DNA from: Paraspadella gotoi | Taxonomy: Eukaryota; Chaetognatha | Reading direction: 5' to 3' | NCBI GenBank assembly: GCA_051294375.1 | Contig: CM119267.1 | Location: forward strand, 21,211,755 to 21,275,754 | Length of the DNA stretch: 64,000 nt | In this document: one piece after another, positions 10,986-23,110 of the stretch | How the letters are laid out: each line of letters begins with the position of its first letter | How positions within the stretch are numbered: position 1 is the first letter of the stretch | Position numbers and translations under genes: made by a program | The notes under the pieces: model-generated | Databases searched by the model: none | What the model saw: the letters and a program-made list of their open reading frames with translations, nothing else | What the model was told of the DNA's origin: nothing

Positions 10986-12833
10986 AGATTTTTTCTGTCT
11001 TTTTATTCAATTTCTATTTTACTGTCTCCCTCTCTTTTTTCCTCTATTTTTTCTATTTGTCTTTCTGTTTCAATTTAATTTTAATTCCTCAATATATTCT
11101 ACGAATTATTTAACATTCAATGCAAGCTTTCTTTTCTTTTATTGCACTAAATAAATTAAAAGCGATCCACCGTTAACCTTGTTCAAGTCTTCTGTAGTCT
11201 TTTAATTTTATAATGATCAATTGAATATCACGATTATCAATCTGAACTCACCCCTCTCACTCTCTATCTCTCTCCCCCCCTTCTCCCTCTCTCTCGAAGA
11301 TCCCGAGTACAAGAAAAAAAAAACATTTTCTTGCAAAACATGTTTTGGAATATAATCCGTTTCGTCCTTTACGAAATGAAAAACAAGAGATACGGAATTA
11401 GCTTCTTTTTTTTTTCCACCCTCATTTTTCTCAACCCATTCACGATGTAGTTTTCTTTTTAAGTTTCCACCCGCTCTACTAAAGCTTTAGGTGGTTTTTT
11501 CCGTAGAAGAAGATGGAAGCGAGGGGGAGTTAGGGGGGGGGGAGAGCGAAAAAGTAATTTTGGCGAAGTCGTAAAAGAAAAGAAACAAAAATGTGTGTTT
11601 GGCTTCGCGAGTGGAAAAAAAAAGGGCCGATATAACTCAGCGCCGGAAAGAGAAGATCGCGTTCGCGTGGAAGACCCTGTCAGTTGTTTCGACGAGTGCG
11701 ACAGTGCGACCCTGTAGTAGACTCTACTGTCTTATAGGTCTCTTTAGAGTGGGAGAGAGAGCTATATCGCTTTTACTGATTTAATTTTTGTCATTGTTAA
11801 AGAATGCTGTCAATTAGGAAACTGAATAATAATAATTTCAACGACAGACTTAATTAATATAGAAACTGTCTACCAAGATTTTCCCAAATTTGCTTTTTCT
11901 TAAAGTCTTCATCGAATTGATCAAATCGTTTGTGCATTTCCTCGTCCCGTTTTTAGCTCCCGAGGCAAAAAAACCCTGTTTATTTTGTCCATATCTCCTA
12001 ATTTGTTGGTCAACAAATTACGAGATAAGGCGCCGCCATCTTCAACACGACCCATCTTATCAACTTGTGGTTTTTGTTATGTCCAGATGCGTCTCTTTAA
12101 ACGCATCTCTATAAGCAGGGATTTAATATAACAAATTTGTAGTTTCAAATAATTTTTTGCATTATTTAATTACTCATTACAGTTATGAAAATTGCTATTA
12201 TGAACATTTTTAGAAGAAAAAAAAATGTTTTTGTTTACAAACAACGAGTTTTATTATTGTACAGATATGTTTCAACTGTTTTTTTTCAAATCTTTTTTAA
12301 AGCTAAATAAATTTTTTTTTATTAATTATAGTTTTATACAACCAATATAAAAATTCATTCATTCAATAAATAAGCTAAATTACCCCTGACTTCTAATACG
12401 CTATAAAATAATTAGGCTTCCTTACAAAATTATGTAACAGTTCATAATAGTAATAACATTACTAGTAATTAACAAGTTATACATCGATCTCGCAATCATT
12501 TTAAGGGTCCGACGCATCAGTGGATTTCTGTTTTTTTTCTCTATTTCTTCTCTCTTGTTTCTTGTTTCGCCTCTCTGACCCGCGACGCCCTTAAAAGACG
12601 AGAACCTTCCTTGTTCTCCTTAATGTAAACACCGTTTTTTTGTGTGGAGGCGCGGAGACGGAGGGGGGGTGTTCGGGAGGGGGGAAGGGATCGGAGGCGA
12701 AAGGGCAACGAGGGCTAAAAAGGAGGGAAGGCGGGGGCGAGAGGACATCGCCTAGAGATAAGGCTTTTGTGGTCCAGAGACCAATAAATCTGAGCCTGAG
12801 ATTTCGATCCTGCTACGTCGACGTTTTTCTCCT

Positions 12834-12886
12834 GGGGGGGAGGTGAGGGGGTGAGGTGGGTTGATGGGAGATGGGGAGAAGGGGAG
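12834..12886 (+). other. G-quadruplex-forming tract (second copy)
   Basis: G runs of three to seven separated by short loops, paralogous to 4871-4926. Confidence 0.6.
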
Positions 12887-13739
12887 GTGGTGGAGGAAGA
12901 AATTAAAAAAGAGGAGGAGGAGGAGGAAGTTGGAATAATGAAGAATAAATATTAAATAATAATCTAAGATATCGAAAGATGCCGTAAGATTAGAGAAGAA
13001 GCGTTGTAGGACGAGGTACAACACAGTTTGAGTTTTAGCTTATCTTACTCGCCCTTTTTTAGCTCAGGGTTTAATTGTCGTACTGTGTGTGTGTAATGAA
13101 CGTAATTTTGCCGGCTCAAGAGAGGGATGAAAAAAGATGGGGAAGATTTGTATTTTAATAATTTATTTTTTTCACTTTCTTTATGATTTTAAAGGTTATT
13201 TTATGAAAAACATATTTTACGACTTTAAAACTTACGTATATATTTTTGAAAATCACTTTATAGAGTTTCGGGTTATAAGATGAAAAGGTGGTAACTGAAC
13301 CTTGGACACTGGACATTGGACACAATAAAAAGGGACAACAACAGAAACAAAAGGTTAAAGAGAGAAAGAAAAAGGAGTCACAAATCTAAAGGAACAAAAA
13401 AGGAAGGTGAGGTGAAGGAGGAAGAGGAGGAGTAAGAGGGGGATGAAGAAGAGAAGGGAGGAATTAGGTGGGCGTGGCAGACGAGATTAGTGGAAAATGA
13501 AGGGAGAAGATTCGTGATCGATCGAGCGAAGGATTTTGTGATATTTTATGTGATTCACTGTGACTTTAATTTATTCTTTGGGAATTAAGGTATTTCTTGG
13601 TCTAATGATCTTTAAGTTTTGGTGAATTTTCTTCTCTTGAATTATCATTAAGGTAGGATTGTATATGACATATCTATGAGACTATGACATACCACTTCAT
13701 TGATAGGGAAGCCAGGTACTCTGGGAGTGAATAAACGAG

Positions 13740-13850
13740 ACTGTCATTATCTTGTGAGAGTGATGGAGGCTTTAAACTATCATAGCCTGTCCAAAGGGGC
13801 AAGATATTTTATTTACTATTGAATGAATGAATAATTTTATATTGGATTTA
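13740..13850 (+). repeat. dispersed repeat R1 (second module C copy)
   Basis: Keeps GTGATGGAGGCTTTAAAC and GCCTGTCCAAAG. Compared with 5805-5940, about 40 bases just before the core are missing here, a larger difference than simple indel noise. Confidence 0.65.
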
Positions 13851-13929
13851 CCAATTTCATAGAAGAAAGTCTTTTTGGTTGTTTTTCGATTTCTTGTATT
13901 GAGTTTTGAAGAACCGTTGGTGATTCACG

Positions 13930-13973
<44 letters not shown>

Positions 13974-14669
13974 GGTTGTCATTTTATTTATTCTTTCCCG
14001 TTTAAATAAAAAAACAACAAATAAATTAAAATGAAAACAAATGATAAATTATCCCGTAGAGCGTTCTACCGGAAGTTATGAAACCGCAAGCGAGAAAAAA
14101 AGATCTTAAAGCCACGCCTCCAGAAAAAAGAAATTACTAAAGAATTAAGCGAAAACCCGAAAAATAAAAAAAAGAAATAGAGAGGATTGGAAATCATCCT
14201 CCCCCATCCCGCACCCCCTACCCTTCCGGCTGCCGCTGCTGCGATCGGAGCGACGGCGGCGGAGGCGGCGGCCGCCCCGGCAGCATAAAAGGAAAGTCCG
14301 CTTTGATCTTCAGCTTTTTTTATCCGTCAAACATTTGAAAATAAAAAAAATTAATCGAAATCAAAACCGGACGCGTCGTCATAGAGATCAGGGTTACCAC
14401 AATTCTTTTTTTCCCGCAATAATTGGTCAAAGAACATTGAACAAAATTTTTTATTAAAAAAAAAAAAATAGATTAAAGTCTATTCCCCTCTTCATCCGCC
14501 AATCAAACTTCAAAGACTCACAACAAAATCACAACATGTAAACATGAGAGAGAGAGAGAGAAAAAAGGAGATATATATGACTTATAAGCGAAAACTTAAA
14601 AACTCCTTCCGGGGATCCAGGATTCTGTTTCGGTCATTTGCCTCGGTTATTCCAAATCGAATAAAGTGA

Positions 14670-14717
<48 letters not shown>

Positions 14718-14825
14718 CCCAATGTCCCCCTTTTCCGCTTATCTTTGCCACGGATCTCTCGGTTCCGATTCCTTGATAGATGGAACCATTAGTCCCATTC
14801 TGGTTGATTTAAGCCACGAATGAAA

Positions 14826-14859
<34 letters not shown>

Positions 14860-15360
14860 TGACCGTCGGTGAGATTTCGTGAATCGAACGCCGGAGAACC
14901 TCGTTCACCGATTTCTCCGCTCGACTCGTGATTCGTGATCAACTATTGTTTTGTCAAATATTTTTTACCGCAATATTAGGGTAACCTTTTCGCCACTATG
15001 CATAATTATCATAATTACGGTCATCTTGACGTTTAATAACAAAATTTATTCACAAAATATGCAAGAATTTCATCCGAAAGCGTCACATTTCCCATTCTTC
15101 CTGACTTGTTCTCTCCGTGTTTGTCGTTGCTCTTTTTGCTTCTCCGAGGTCAGCTCGTTTACAAAAAGTCCGGCAGATGTCCGCCCCTTTGTCCGCCAGA
15201 TTTGAGCTCAGAGCCAAAACAAAAAGACAAAAGTTTCGCTTCTTTTTTTAACAAACAAATCAAAAGAATAATAATAAATAAATAATAAATAATAAATTAA
15301 GAGTGGATTGATTATACGTTTAATTCTTTGAGATAAGTACTAACCTTTATTTATTAAATC

Positions 15361-15416
15361 ATCGTTATCTATCTATCGTTATCTATCTATCATCGTTATC
15401 TATCTATCTATCACTA
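15361..15416 (+). repeat. (TATC)n tetranucleotide repeat
   Basis: Clusters of TATCTATC separated by CGTT. The first copy (about 7446-7490) has a shorter version. Confidence 0.85.
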
Positions 15417-16722
15417 TCACTCAAAATAGATTGAATTGATTATAAAATCACGCTCATCACGGCGACTTTGAAAACGATGATAGCAACGAATGTCTGTGAC
15501 GAAGATAATAACGAAGAGAACTTTGAATGTCACAAAGATTGCTATCTCGAAAACAATGATGATGTCGATAATGATGATAGAAAAGACGACGACGATGACG
15601 ATGACGATGATGATGATGATGATGACGCGATTGATGATGACAGAAACGACGACGACGACGACGACGACAGCTACGACGATTACTTCAACGGGGAAAAAAG
15701 CGGTCGGTGAGCCAAGTCTCGCGAGTCTTTATCTTTTTTTTAATCCCATCTCTCACTCTCTCTCACTCTCTCTCTCTCTCTCCCCCTCTCCCTCCCCTAC
15801 CTACCACCACTCCCCCCCCGCCCTCCCCCCTCCGCATCTCATATTCGAATCTTGTTTATCCCATCGCGACTAACGACATCCTCTCCCAGAATCACTCGGC
15901 CTCGCTTTTGCGGGAGGGATGGTTGGGTGCGGAGGTGGGGTGAAAGGTTTGGGGTGAAGCGGGGGTGGCAATGCTTGGGTGGGTCTGGGGTGGAAATGAG
16001 ATTTAGTGAGTCGTGAGTGAAAATGGTTTGGGTGGGGGCAGTGGTGGCAATTCTTGCGTGGGTGAATTGGGGTGAATAATGTTGGGTGAGTCGCTTTTAG
16101 AAGTGATTTTGGGTCCGTGAAGCTTAGAAATTACGGGGTAGATGAATTGGCCATGGATGGAAATTATTAAGTGGGTGAATGATATCTGTAAATGAGTTTA
16201 AAACAGTAGGGTTTATCGAGTTCTCAAAGGTTTTGCTGGTTTGGGTGGGTCGCGAAAAAGGTTTTGTTGGGTGAAAGGAAAATGAAAGATGGAAATTGTT
16301 AGATGTGTTAAAACAGTTTGGTCGAGACCGCAGTGGAGCTGACTGGTAGTGTTGAGGGGTGGAGGTAGGAAAGTTTAGGGTGGTAAGGATATTTGGGATT
16401 CGACTAAAAAGGTTGATAAAGTTATTGAATGTGAGGGTGATAGAGATGGTGGCATTAGATTTCAGCCAAGTGATTCTAATTCGAACGGGACAGAAGATGT
16501 ATTGAAATTTCGTGAAAGTTTGAGGTAAGTTGTCGGTTTTAGGACCCGGGTATGAAGGATGATGATGCCAGTGATAATGATGTCAGTGATAACAGTGACA
16601 TCGATTCAGTTATCACAATAATTCTGTTCCAATTCTGACGGTAACCACCGCCATCAGTTATAACAGTGAGTCTGTTTCAGATAAGTCATCGATGACATTC
16701 CAGTGACACTGATGATCCGAAT

Positions 16723-16990
16723 GAACCAATCCGGTTCCGCTTCCGCTTCCGCCGATCCGCTTCCGTCGGCTTCCGCTTCTGCCGGCGGACATTGACGAGT
16801 GTCGTCGATGCTGTGAGGACGGCGAAACTTGCGGCGGCGAATCGTCGTAGAGAGAGACCGATGAAACCAATCCGGATTTCCGCTTCCGCTTCCGCCGATC
16901 CGCTTTCCGTCGGCTTCCGCTTCTGCCGGCGGACATTGACGAGTGTCGTCGATGCTGTGAGGACGGCGAAAACTTGCGGCGAGCGAATCG
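16723..16990 (+). repeat. tandem duplication, period about 140 bp, two units
   Basis: Two consecutive units each starting at AACCAATCCGG, continuing through TTCCGC repeats and ending near GCGGCGAATCGTCGT. The first module copy has one unit (about 8813-8960). The units are in the frame of a minus-strand open stretch, but that stretch is mostly triplet repeat. Confidence 0.85.
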
Positions 16991-17044
16991 TCGTCTTCGT
17001 CGTCGTCGTCTGCGGCGAACGACGCGGAATTTCGGAAGGGATAA

Positions 17045-17110
<66 letters not shown>

Positions 17111-17134
17111 GTCGTCGTCGTCGTCGTCGTCGTC
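17045..17134 (+). repeat. (GTC)n microsatellite
   Basis: About 90 bases of GTC triplets with one G insertion. At the corresponding place in the first copy (about 9000-9085) the array is broken by other bases. Confidence 0.95.
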
Positions 17135-17335
17135 ATTTTTTCCGCCCGGACCGGGGGCGGAAAGAAGGGTGGTCGGGAGAAAGGGGAGAGGGGAGGGAGA
17201 GGGAGGGTGAGAGCTCCCGGTGGAACGAAGCTGTGGGGGGGCGGGCAGGGGGGGCGGACTAAACGACCCGATTTTGAAAACAGGTTGAGTGACTTGTTCA
17301 CTTGTTTTTTTCTCTCTTCCGTCGCAGTAATTTTT

Positions 17336-17387
17336 TAATTTTTTTGCCGGGAGGAGAGAGAAGAGAGAGAGAGAGAGAGGAAGAGAG

Positions 17388-17422
<35 letters not shown>

Positions 17423-17766
17423 TAGAGAGATTTGTTCCGGCCGGCAGCCGCGTGAGAGGGCAAAAGGGTCAAAAAGCGGGCCTTGAGGAAAGGGGACGAG
17501 GAGAAGGAGGAGGGGGTGGAGGAGAAGAGGGGGAAGAAAGGATAGGGGAGAAAAGGAAAGGTAGAGGGAGCAAGCGGCTGAAACTGGCTAAAGATAAAAG
17601 ATGCTATGAAGTAAGTAAAATATATATTGTAAAGTTTAAATATAATTGGGGGGAAGTAAGGTTGAAAATTAGGAACTTGAAAAGGAAAAATGGCTTTTTC
17701 ATCTTTGCGCTTGAATAACAGAGAGTAAATAGGAAATCAAAACTCATTTAATTTAAAAATTTGAGA
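17336..17766. other. purine-rich link, no gene seen
   Basis: GA-rich repeats (17355-17430), then AG-rich and mixed DNA up to a gap. An open frame spans much of it but its translation is R, E, G and K from the purine bias. Confidence 0.6.
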
Positions 17767-17791
17767 NNNNNNNNNNNNNNNNNNNNNNNNN
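17767..17791. other. assembly gap (25 N)
   Basis: Exactly 25 N between the module C copies and module B. Confidence 0.99.
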
Positions 17792-18099
17792 ATAACAAAA
17801 GCATAAAAAGAGTAAAAAAACATTTTCCACTTTTCTTTGAAATTTAAAATGATTCTTAAACAAAAGCGAGCGAGTTACTTCAGCTTACATTACCAAAAAA
17901 AAACAACTGAATGATGACATTGACTCTTCCTCCAAATATCCCCCCAAATCCCAGTTCCACTTTCTTCCCTCTTTCTCCCTCTCCCTGTCTCTCAATGAGA
18001 TTTTCTTTATTCCCCTCTTCTCTCTCCCTGCACCTGTGACGAGACCCGAGACTTCGCGACTTCATTAACGTCGACTTCTTCGCCAAGTCTCGTCTTCTC
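17792..18099. other. unique AT/pyrimidine-rich DNA, no gene seen
   Basis: Single-copy stretch after the gap, pyrimidine-rich towards its right end. Nothing recognised. Confidence 0.5.
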
Positions 18100-18360
18100 G
18101 ATTCCTTCTTTCGATTCTTTTCTTCGATTCTAACCTCGCTTTTATTCATCCTCTTCCTTTTTCCGATTCTCTCCTTTGATTTTTTTTTTTCAAATTCATT
18201 TTTCCGATGATTTCTTCCAATTCTTTTCTCCGATTCTAACCTCGTTTTTTGACTTCATTGCTTCACTTTGAATCTTACCTCCGATTATTTCCTCCGATTC
18301 CCTATCCAGATTCTTTCACCGATTCTTTCTTCCGATTCTAAAACCAGATTCTTTCTCTTC
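18100..18360 (+). repeat. degenerate TTCCGATTC minisatellite
   Basis: At least ten irregularly spaced copies of a TTC(C/T)GATTC core separated by TTTCT-rich spacers, with an average period near 15-30 bases. It looks like an old tandem array eroded by substitutions. Confidence 0.65.
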
Positions 18361-18518
18361 AACGGTTACGACGAAGGCAAAGATACAATCAGTGCGCAAC
18401 GGTAATTGAATTCGATATCCACGCGCAATCATATCTACAATCAGATGAAAAAAAAGTAACAAAACGAAATGAAATCATGTAGTCGAGAAATTGGCCTCTC
18501 TCCTCCTCATCTCTCTCT

Positions 18519-18569
<51 letters not shown>

Positions 18570-18659
18570 CTCCTTTCCATCTTCACCCGCAGTGATCAAT
18601 GTGAGATTGCAACTTTGGAAGGGGAATCTTTCGCGCCAATGGAAGCTAATTTGCATCTT
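18361..18659. other. CT array and flank, no gene seen
   Basis: Contains a CT microsatellite at about 18505-18568 inside otherwise unique DNA. No gene seen. Confidence 0.6.
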
Positions 18660-19386
18660 TCTTTTTTTCTCTTCTTTTCTTTTTTTTTTCTTCTTTTTCT
18701 TTTCTCCTTTGGTTTTTTTTTATCTCTTCAAATCTGTTCCCTATTTTTCTTTGTTGTTTCTTTTTTTGTTGTTTTTATTTATTCTTATTAAATTCGAGAC
18801 TCAATATGAGGCATTTTTTTTTTTTGGTCTGGAGTTCCCTCTCCCTCTCATAAAATAATAAGAAAAAACCTAGTATAAATTTTTTAAAAATTAATTAAAC
18901 AAGTTAAAATTTCTCTTGACATTTTTAGTCATTGGTCTCACCCAATATCCTAAAATCAATTTAACTTTGATTCATATTGATTTTATTAATTTATTTTGAA
19001 TTTTTTCTGATTCCCTCTTATTTTTCTCTAATTTGCTGTCAATCGTTTTTTAATTTCATTTTTAAAATTTGTGGTTCTCGAATATTTTTTTCTCAATTCT
19101 TTTCGACTTCTCTGCTCTCATTTTCTTTTTTCTTTCTTGTCCTTTTTTTTCATCCCTATCTTCCTTCCTCCCACTTCTTTTCCCTCCTTCCTTTTTCCTC
19201 CCCTCCATGCCCTTCTTCATTCACCGAGCGAAATGAAGCCCCAGCCGCGATGGGCGATAAAAGTGACGTCGCCGCCATGATTAATTTTTAATTTGACATC
19301 GAAACGCGAGAGTCGCGCTCGTCATCGATCTCGTTGTCTCGTGGGGGAAAAAAAAAGAACATCCTCAAACTTTATTTTATTTTTTT
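18660..19386 (+). repeat. module B left flank (first copy)
   Basis: T-rich low-complexity DNA ending in a short GC-rich patch (19205-19330) with a TGACGTC (CRE-like) word at 19263. It recurs at 30292-30981 with small indels, becoming exactly identical from about 19330 onward. Confidence 0.85.
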
Positions 19387-19400
19387 AAGGTAAATTAATT

Positions 19401-19901
19401 TTAGGAGAAAAAACAATTTTATTTGTTTTTATCAACGATTGTATTATTGGTAAGACAATGTTCGACTCTTTTTGAGTTTTAGAGCTCTTCATCAGTTATG
19501 ACAATCAATATTTTACTACTTTAACATTAGGTTAGAGAGAGAGAGAGAAGAGAAGAGAGAGAGAGAGAGAGACAGAAAAAGAGGGAGTTTCCCAACAAAG
19601 AATCTGAGCAAAGGAACAGTGGTCAGATATGAGGACAGGTGAGTAAGATCAGGGAAGAAGTTGGGTGAAATTGAAATAAGAGAGAGAGAGAGAGAACAGG
19701 GTAAGAGAATCTTTACATTTTTTGTAATTATATAAACAATGATAGAGAAATAATAACAACTAATAGTAACTAATAAGTAACATTGTAAAATAAATTAATG
19801 AAGTTAAGAAAGTTGAAAATTGAAATAGAAGAATAAGTGATGAAGGGATAGGTAAGTTAGAGTTAGTGAAAATTAAGTTGAGAGAAAGAGCTCAAAATGA
19901 G
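19401..19901 (-). repeat. left inverted arm
   Basis: AT-rich 500-base arm with a GA tract. It pairs with 22579-23110 over its whole length, with differences in microsatellite length. Confidence 0.85.
19469..19495 (-). ncRNA. hammerhead-like motif, left arm
   Basis: On the minus strand CTGATGA (19489-19495) is followed by a short stem made of CTCT and AGAG around an AAAACTCAAAA loop, then CGAAC. This matches the hammerhead core order CUGAUGA, stem II, GAAA except for a shortened A run. Activity cannot be judged. Confidence 0.35.
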
Positions 19902-22578
19902 CTGGACCCGCCCCCACGGGTTGGCAAAAGGTGGGACGTTTGCGATAGGCTCGGGTCATTGGCTTGGTCCATGGGCTGAGAAGATATAACTGTGGAGTGT
20001 GACATTCGGGATCTGGTAGTGATCCTCCTGGGAAAATGCCTAACGCACTCGAATATTCTCTCTGGCCTGATAAGGCCTAGCCGATTGGGGCCCCCTCTCA
20101 CCTGACGGTGAAGGTGGGCGATTGCCTGTTATAGCCTGCTTTGGTGCAGGAGATAACAGACTCCTCTCCCTCCTTCCTGTAGCCGTCGTTTTTGGCGACG
20201 CCAGTGTGAGAAGAGTCATGCCACGTTTGCACAGGCCGGGAAGAGTATCGGTCGTCCATTGCCCTGCTGGGAGGTCTCCGCCTGACCGTTGAAGTGGGGG
20301 CGGGGAATCACCGTGCGGTGGGGCGGCTCTGGGGCCGTTCCACCACCAAACTTGATAAGCGAATCATAGCTTGGAGGGAGAATCGAAGCGTCCCTCCATC
20401 ACGGTTACAGAGAGGGCTCGAGGGCCTTTGATGTAGATAGCCTCTCCTAATGAACCTCTCTTGAAAACCAATTTTGGTCAATGGGACAGCACGAGGCAGT
20501 ACGTCTCTCTAAACAGATGGCCAGAGGCACAAGAGTGCTCTGAGATAAGCTGAACAGGTAAGTGACCTCGCCTGAGTCACGGTAAGGTTTCGTATAGTTG
20601 CTTGAACCGATCTGAGAGAGATTTTCCTGTCTCGCCCACAGTTATGCCTGCTGTGCAGGGTGTTTTCCCTTGCCTGCAACAGGCCGCCAATAGAACGGCT
20701 CTGATGTTTTTTCGTTCTGGGATTTGTCTTCGTTTCAACCAGTTGCTCACGTAGAGAACGCCGGGTCGTCACTGAAGTGGAGATCCCCTGCTTTGCCAGC
20801 ACCCGGCACCAAAGCTTCAAGTGATACCCCTGGTGGTAGGGGAGGGACAAGTGACCGCACGTTCTGAGAACGCTCTGCTTATCTCCCATTTGCCCGCTGT
20901 GGGGGTCGCGGTTGGTCCTTCAGCAGCAAAGGTCCGGTTCTTTCATCCCTGGGGGGCGGAGGTTGAACCCCTGCGTTAGCGGCTACTTTGGCAGCCCCTT
21001 GTGGCCACTGCCCTCAGCTTGGTTCTGCCGAACCTAGCCTTCTCCGAAATGCCCCACAGAGGGAACCATTGAGCGCCAAGGCTCTTTGACATGCCAAGCC
21101 TCGGCCCGCCTGGAGCTCGGGGGTCGACCGGAATCAGAAGAGTCTCCTCCTGGTAAGGGATCTGACCTGTGGCGAGCTTGTGTGACAAGGGGGCGTGTGA
21201 ATCAAGGGAATGTATTGATCAGTATGCGTTGGTTTGCCGATCCAGACAGAATAACTCCAATGAGCCGCCCTCTTTGCGCTTTAAATAAGCACATCGAGCA
21301 AATTGGAATTTTACCAATTCTCCTCTTTTTCACACGTCCACTGAATACTCCGCTTCGATGCCGTTCAAGTGTGTTAGTAAGGGCTCAACGAGATCCCTTT
21401 GCACAGCCAGGATGGTATCGTCTGCTTTTCCGATACTAGAAGAGAAACTGAACTCTGCCGCCATGCAGAGATCGAAACGAAGCCAAAGCTTCCACCTCAA
21501 AATCCCTATAGAAATCTGCAGAGGACTTGAGTTGATTTGCCATCCCTAAGCCACCAGGCTGGGCATAGTACGCGTCCTCGACCTGAGTCGCCAAGTTCCA
21601 GGTCGAGCCGCAAGCAGTGCCATGAATTCAATCCAATTGGATTGGCGTACCCTTCGTGGCAACAACCGGTCTCCTTCAGGCGGCGTTCTGCGGATGCTAA
21701 CGCCAGTCCCATGAGGATGTTTTAGTGAACATACTTTTTAGTCAACACGAGACCAAGAGATAGACTATCGGCAAACTATGATATGCTGGAGCTTTTCTGT
21801 CAGATCAAGAGAATTTTGAGGTGTGTTGGTTTTTCCGAACAAGAGGAGTGAGAATGCGTCCCAACTCCCTTCGCATTCCAATTAAAAATGGAATTGCGGG
21901 CCCGATACGATAGGGCGTAACGGTAAATTCGGGCTTTGAATCCGCTTCGCTGACCCGAAGAAAAGAAGGCGGCTGCGTTGAAAGTCAGGGTTGACTCTAT
22001 GGAAACTGCCGGGGAACAGTATTCGCGAATTTTGCTTGTTCCACCGTCTGGACTTAAACTCTGTAAGCAAGAGTAAGGATCCTGTCCAAGGGTTTATAAC
22101 GTCTCCTTGTCCGATAGCATTTTCGTAACCTTGGACTTATAGTCTTGAGTGTTCATAACCACTGCAGCTCGCCCCTTATCTGCGGGTGAACCAATGATTG
22201 CTTGATTGCGCCTGAGTGAGGCAATGCTTAGCAGCTCGACCTCTTACAACTTCTTAACAACCGAAGGATAGCCGCCGCTTCGGGCCGTTGATCTAGGAGA
22301 CCGGCTCCTGTTTTCAAACGCCGACGAATGAGGTCAATAACAGGGTGATTTTAAAAAGGGGTTTGGAACAAAAAGACGCCAGACCTTTCTTAAGACTGTT
22401 ATCTCATCTTTCGAGCAGTTCAGGGAGGAGTGATTGGAAGCCAACACTCCTGGGCTTTAACGGGACTTCATCACTGGAGAGGTGGGAAAGTTTCGTTGCG
22501 CCGCTCTGGCGTCTATCCTTTTCGAGAAACTTCCTGAGCGTGGCACCAGCGAAGTTGTTCCAACCTTCCGTTTTGTTT
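19902..22578. other. GC-rich core of the inverted-arm element
   Basis: About 2.7 kb of balanced-GC sequence in an AT-rich setting, with several hairpins, such as CTGTTAT...ATAACAG enclosing CCTGC...GCAGG at about 20127-20160. Stops occur in all frames on both strands and the longest open stretches (for example minus 20509-20889) show no known motif. It is identical in the copy at 31497-33910. It could be a decayed coding region, a structured RNA-like cargo or captured foreign DNA. Confidence 0.6.
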
Positions 22579-22922
22579 CTCATTTTGAAGCTCTTTCTCT
22601 CAACTTAAATTTTCACTAAACATCTTTACTTACCTATCCCCTCCATCACTTATTCTTCTATTTCAATTTCAAACTTCTTTAACTCATTAATTTATTTTAC
22701 AATGTACTATTAGTTAACTATTAAGTTTGTTATTTATTTCTTCTATCATTGTTATACATTACAGAAAAAATGTAAAGATTTTCTCTTACCGCTGTCTCTC
22801 TCTCTTCTCTCTCTTATTTTCAAATTTCACCCAACTTCTTCCCCTGATCTTACCTTCCACCTGTCCTCATATCTGACCACTGTCCCTTTGCTCAATTCTT
22901 TGTTGAAAACTCCCTCTTTTTT

Positions 22923-22956
<34 letters not shown>

Positions 22957-23110
22957 CTCCATCTCTCTCTCTCTCTCTAACCTAATGTTAAAGAGTAAAA
23001 ATATTGATTGTCATAACTGATGAAGAACTCTAAAACTCAAAAGAGTCAAACATGTCTTAACCATAATACAATTCGTTGATAAAAACAAATAAATTGTTTT
23101 TTTCTCACTA
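22579..23110 (+). repeat. right inverted arm
   Basis: Reverse complement of 19401-19901, with CT arrays near 22795-22820 and 22925-22980. It ends in the AT-rich block after the hammerhead-like motif. Confidence 0.85.
23017..23054 (+). ncRNA. hammerhead-like motif, right arm
   Basis: CTGATGA (23017-23023), stem ACTCT/AGAGT with a 10-base loop, then CAAAC. The G of the expected GAAA is missing here, while the left arm has the G but one A fewer. The two arms together suggest an ancestral CGAAAC. Confidence 0.35.

Larger units (their letters stand above)
10988..17335 (+). repeat. module C body, second direct copy
   Basis: Colinear with 3060-9330. Landmarks in order are the AGATGCGT hairpin (12085), G-rich tract (12834), R1 repeat (about 13740-13850), GC island with CATAAAAGG (14284), TATC tetranucleotides (15361-15416), GAC/GAT tract (15545-15690) and GTC array (17045-17134). 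No CDS is supported. Confidence 0.95.

Noticed and set aside
16654-17301. 215-codon minus-strand frame with polyD/T
   Set aside because: Driven by GTC and TTCCGC repeats, and the frame is not maintained in the first module C copy.
20509-20889. 126-codon minus frame in the element core as a reverse transcriptase or other TE protein
   Set aside because: No YxDD, GIY-YIG, DDE or zinc-knuckle pattern, and surrounding frames are full of stops.
19892-22600. Ribosomal RNA or intergenic rDNA spacer for the GC-rich core
   Set aside because: No recognisable 18S, 5.8S, 28S or 5S conserved segments on either strand.
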